Assembly: GCA_002840435.1 (NCBI GenBank)
Contig: PHAT01000005.1
Span: 858,460-922,459 of the forward strand
Length of the DNA: 64,000 bases
Direction of reading: 5' to 3'
From: Deltaproteobacteria bacterium HGW-Deltaproteobacteria-6
GTDB lineage: Bacteria; Desulfobacterota; Syntrophia; Syntrophales; Smithellaceae
The notes beneath the pieces are model-generated. The model saw nothing but the letters and a program-made list of their open reading frames with translations, was not told where the DNA came from and did no database searches. Of this stretch, positions 62,282 to 64,000 are shown piece by piece. The position numbers and the translations under genes are program-made. Position 1 is the stretch's first letter. Each line of letters starts with the position of its first letter.

Positions 62282-62887
62282 TCAGGGTTTTTTGAAAAGC
62301 AAAGCCAGATGGCGGGCGATTTTCTGGCGGTGCTGCATCACTTGGTCGGCATTTTTCGCCGGATGGTTGCGAAAGGTGGCCACGATACCGGTCATGGAAG
62401 CAAACAGGGTGTGTGAGTGGTCCCGGACATTGCCTTCCACATTCATTTTACGGAAAATGATATCCAGATGATCCAGAAGATTTCTTTCGATCACAGACAG
62501 TTTTTCGAACAGTCCGGGGTCCACGGACCCGGTCAGGAAAAAATTCATCAGCATTCGAAAATACTGATCGCGATGCGTAAAATGTTCAATCCACGCATAG
62601 ACGACCTCTTCCAGTCCGCCGTCGGGGGACGCGTCGATGATGGCAAAGATTTTTTCAAAAATCTGATCGGTCCCCTTCACGAATGTTTCCGCGAACAATG
62701 TCTGCTGATCCGGAAAATGCTGATAAATAATGGCGGGAGAGATCCCGGCGCGTTTGGCGATGGTGCGCATCGAAACTTCGTTAAAAGGCTTCTCGGTAAA
62801 CTCTTTTTCCGCCGCCTCGATAATGATCAATCGCCGGGCCAGTTTTTCCTTTTCCTTTAATTCCGATAAAACGCTTTTGGTTTTCAT
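62282..62887 (-). CDS. TetR/AcrR-family regulator
   Basis: A 201-residue regulator: KLARRLIIIEAAEKEFTEKPFNEVSMRTIAKRAGISPAIIYQHFPDQQTLFAETFVKG is the DNA-binding domain; the rest is a helical ligand domain. A gagg site lies 8 bp upstream. It sits between the third AbfD-family gene and the acyl-CoA synthetase operon, same strand, and is the best candidate to bind the repeats at 62094-62123. Confidence 0.88.
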   Translation of the reverse strand: MKTKSVLSELKEKEKLARRLIIIEAAEKEFTEKPFNEVSMRTIAKRAGISPAIIYQHFPDQQTLFAETFVKGTDQIFEKIFAIIDASPDGGLEEVVYAWIEHFTHRDQYFRMLMNFFLTGSVDPGLFEKLSVIERNLLDHLDIIFRKMNVEGNVRDHSHTLFASMTGIVATFRNHPAKNADQVMQHRQKIARHLALLFKKP

Positions 62888-62998
62888 TCGACCGCCTCGA
62901 TCCCTGTCTCATTTTATGTTAATGATTTTAGCGCTGGAAAATTAACACTGAAAAACCTAACTGTCAAATGCATTGATTGAGATGCAGCGCCATGAATA

Positions 62999-63028
62999 AA
63001 AAAGGGCGTCCCGCAGGACGCCCTTTTT
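62999..63028 (-). terminator. Terminator of AbfD-family gene copy 3
   Basis: AAAAAGGGCGTCC (62999-63011) and GGACGCCCTTTTT (63016-63028) form a perfect 13-bp stem around cgca, with T-runs on both strands. It is 17 bp past the stop codon of the minus-strand gene and very similar to the terminator at 59770. Confidence 0.8.
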
Positions 63029-63045
63029 GCCGTTCATAACTTTCT

Positions 63046-64000
63046 CTATTTTTTCTTCTTCTTTTTCTCAATCAAAGGCATGCCCGCGATTTTGCGAACG
63101 ACGTTTTTGCAGGCATCAATGTCATACTGGCCGTAAATGGCGATCTGTTCCATGATGGGCGATCCGCCGCCGTGCATCGCGCCGTAAGCAATGGCGCCGG
63201 AGCTTGCGGAGTTTGTGTAATCGGCGAAGAGCAGCCAGAATTTGATCTGATCTTCAATGGGGATTTCCTGGTTGCGTTTGACATATTTTTCCAGGAGGCC
63301 CTTGATTTCCGGGTTGAGCAGGTCGGCTTCGTGCGGGAAGGTGGCGGGCATGCCGCCGGCGATCTCGCAGAGGATCTGCTGTTCATGGAAGACCGCTTCG
63401 CCGGTCAGGCAGCGTCCCACATTGGCATAAATGGAATGCGGAATGCAGGCACCCGGGCCGTAAGGCACGAAACCCACGCCGGGCATATAGACTTCCGCTT
63501 TTCCTTTAGCCGAGGCGGTGAAGCCTGCGGCATAGCCCAGTTCCGTGATGGTGATGAGCTCGGCTATTTTTTCGCGTACGTGCGGGGCCTTGTCGACGCC
63601 GTTCATTTCGGCGGCCATCGAGGCAAAACCGATCAGCATGTCGCCTACGGCCGGTTTGCAACCGGAATAGCTGTGGCGATGGAAAAGCGCGAAGAGCAGC
63701 GCGCAGATGCCGCCCTGCTGATATTCGCCGTTTAAGAAGATGCGGTCGTTGGGTACAAAGACATCGTCAAAGATCACATAGGAATCAATGAAGCCCCAGT
63801 CGAATCCGCGTTTGTAATGCTTGCGGTCTTTCATGTTGTGCGGAGAAAGCACCTGTTTGACGCCTTCAGCGTCCGCCGGGATGGCAAAAGAGATGGCATA
63901 GGCGCCTTCATCTTTGGTCAGCGCGCGGGTGGGAACCACCAGGATTTCATCCGCGATGGAGGCAAACGTGATGTGCACTTTGGCGCCGCGAACCACAACG
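63046..64000 (-). CDS. 4-hydroxybutyryl-CoA dehydratase/HpaB-family protein, copy 3 (cut by window edge)
   Basis: The C-terminal 317 residues of a third AbfD-family gene; the frame is open to the last base, so the N-terminus lies beyond the window. It has the H-x6-C motif FHRHSYSGC, GFVPYGPGACIPHSIYANVGRCLTGE and the family end HGGGSPIMEQIAIYGQYD. It is more diverged from copies 1 and 2 than they are from each other and keeps the region deleted from copy 1 near the C-terminus (LLEKYVKRNQEIPIEDQIKFWLLFADY). A lysine run ends the protein. It may be the functional enzyme of the three, though its N-terminal half is not visible. Confidence 0.88.
   Translation of the reverse strand, partial: VVVRGAKVHITFASIADEILVVPTRALTKDEGAYAISFAIPADAEGVKQVLSPHNMKDRKHYKRGFDWGFIDSYVIFDDVFVPNDRIFLNGEYQQGGICALLFALFHRHSYSGCKPAVGDMLIGFASMAAEMNGVDKAPHVREKIAELITITELGYAAGFTASAKGKAEVYMPGVGFVPYGPGACIPHSIYANVGRCLTGEAVFHEQQILCEIAGGMPATFPHEADLLNPEIKGLLEKYVKRNQEIPIEDQIKFWLLFADYTNSASSGAIAYGAMHGGGSPIMEQIAIYGQYDIDACKNVVRKIAGMPLIEKKKKKK

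Noticed and set aside
63046-64000. Start codon at 63996 for the third AbfD-family gene
   Set aside because: The GTG there is internal: the family has a long N-terminal domain and the frame stays open to the edge of the window.

Overview
The window looks like a chromosomal segment of a strictly anaerobic, Gram-negative deltaproteobacterium (Desulfobacterota). The nearest fit from gene content is a Syntrophales (Syntrophus/Smithella-type) organism. This is inference: supporting genes are DapL-type lysine synthesis, NrfHA, ADP-forming acyl-CoA synthetase, three 4-hydroxybutyryl-CoA dehydratase-family genes, an Fe-S 2,4-dienoyl-CoA-reductase-like enzyme, many short-chain dehydrogenases, LptE/MurJ envelope genes and a rich set of intergenic palindromic repeats. 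There is no rRNA, no CRISPR array, no phage and no complete insertion sequence.

Layout. 1-5.1 kb: chemotaxis block (MCP, CheW, MCP), apparently a tandem duplication that lost the second cheW. 5.1-6.9 kb: NrfHA nitrite reductase (minus). 7-9.6 kb: small redox, lipocalin and flavoprotein genes. 9.7-12 kb: a low-GC O-acyltransferase flanked by a 214-bp direct repeat derived from an M15 peptidase gene. 12-17.5 kb: minus-strand cluster of a GT2/HIT-like fusion, lptE and leuS. 17.9-21 kb: caspase-like lipoprotein and its DUF4384-like partner. 21.2-26.3 kb: minus-strand cell-wall operon SpoIID - lipoprotein - AmpG-like - MurU-like - AmgK-like, reading as peptidoglycan recycling. 26.6-28.2 kb: MinD-like ATPase and a J-like/RodZ-HTH protein. 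28.4-33.3 kb: metal hydrolase, PK-C-like protein, dapF-dapL and a YchF-like protein. 33.6-39.5 kb: plus-strand operon of a LolD/FtsX-type ABC exporter, a LolA-like periplasmic protein, an outer-membrane barrel and a LytS/LytR two-component pair. 39.8-41.3 kb: serS followed by two abutting tRNA-Ser genes. 41.4-45.5 kb: murJ, DUF167, yggT, a hydrolase and proC. 45.5-50.9 kb: esterase, SDR, thioredoxin-like, enoyl-CoA hydratase fusion and small unknowns.

51.2-64 kb is an accessory-looking acyl-CoA metabolism island: TetR, two tandem AbfD-family genes (one broken, one with an internal in-frame deletion), SDR, TetR, Fe-S flavoenzyme, epoxide-hydrolase-like protein, ADP-forming acyl-CoA synthetase (two overlapping genes), TetR and a third AbfD-family gene running off the right edge. 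Together these genes could activate, dehydrate, isomerise and reduce short hydroxy- or enoyl-acyl-CoA compounds, each part under its own TetR regulator.

The most unusual material is the AbfD paralogue array with its matching deletions, the serS-tRNA-Ser-tRNA-Ser arrangement with no spacer, a palindromic repeat family that repeatedly sits inside the loop of another hairpin, the enoyl-CoA hydratase with an in-frame cysteine-rich N-terminal unit, and the caspase-like and GT2/HIT-like multidomain proteins.
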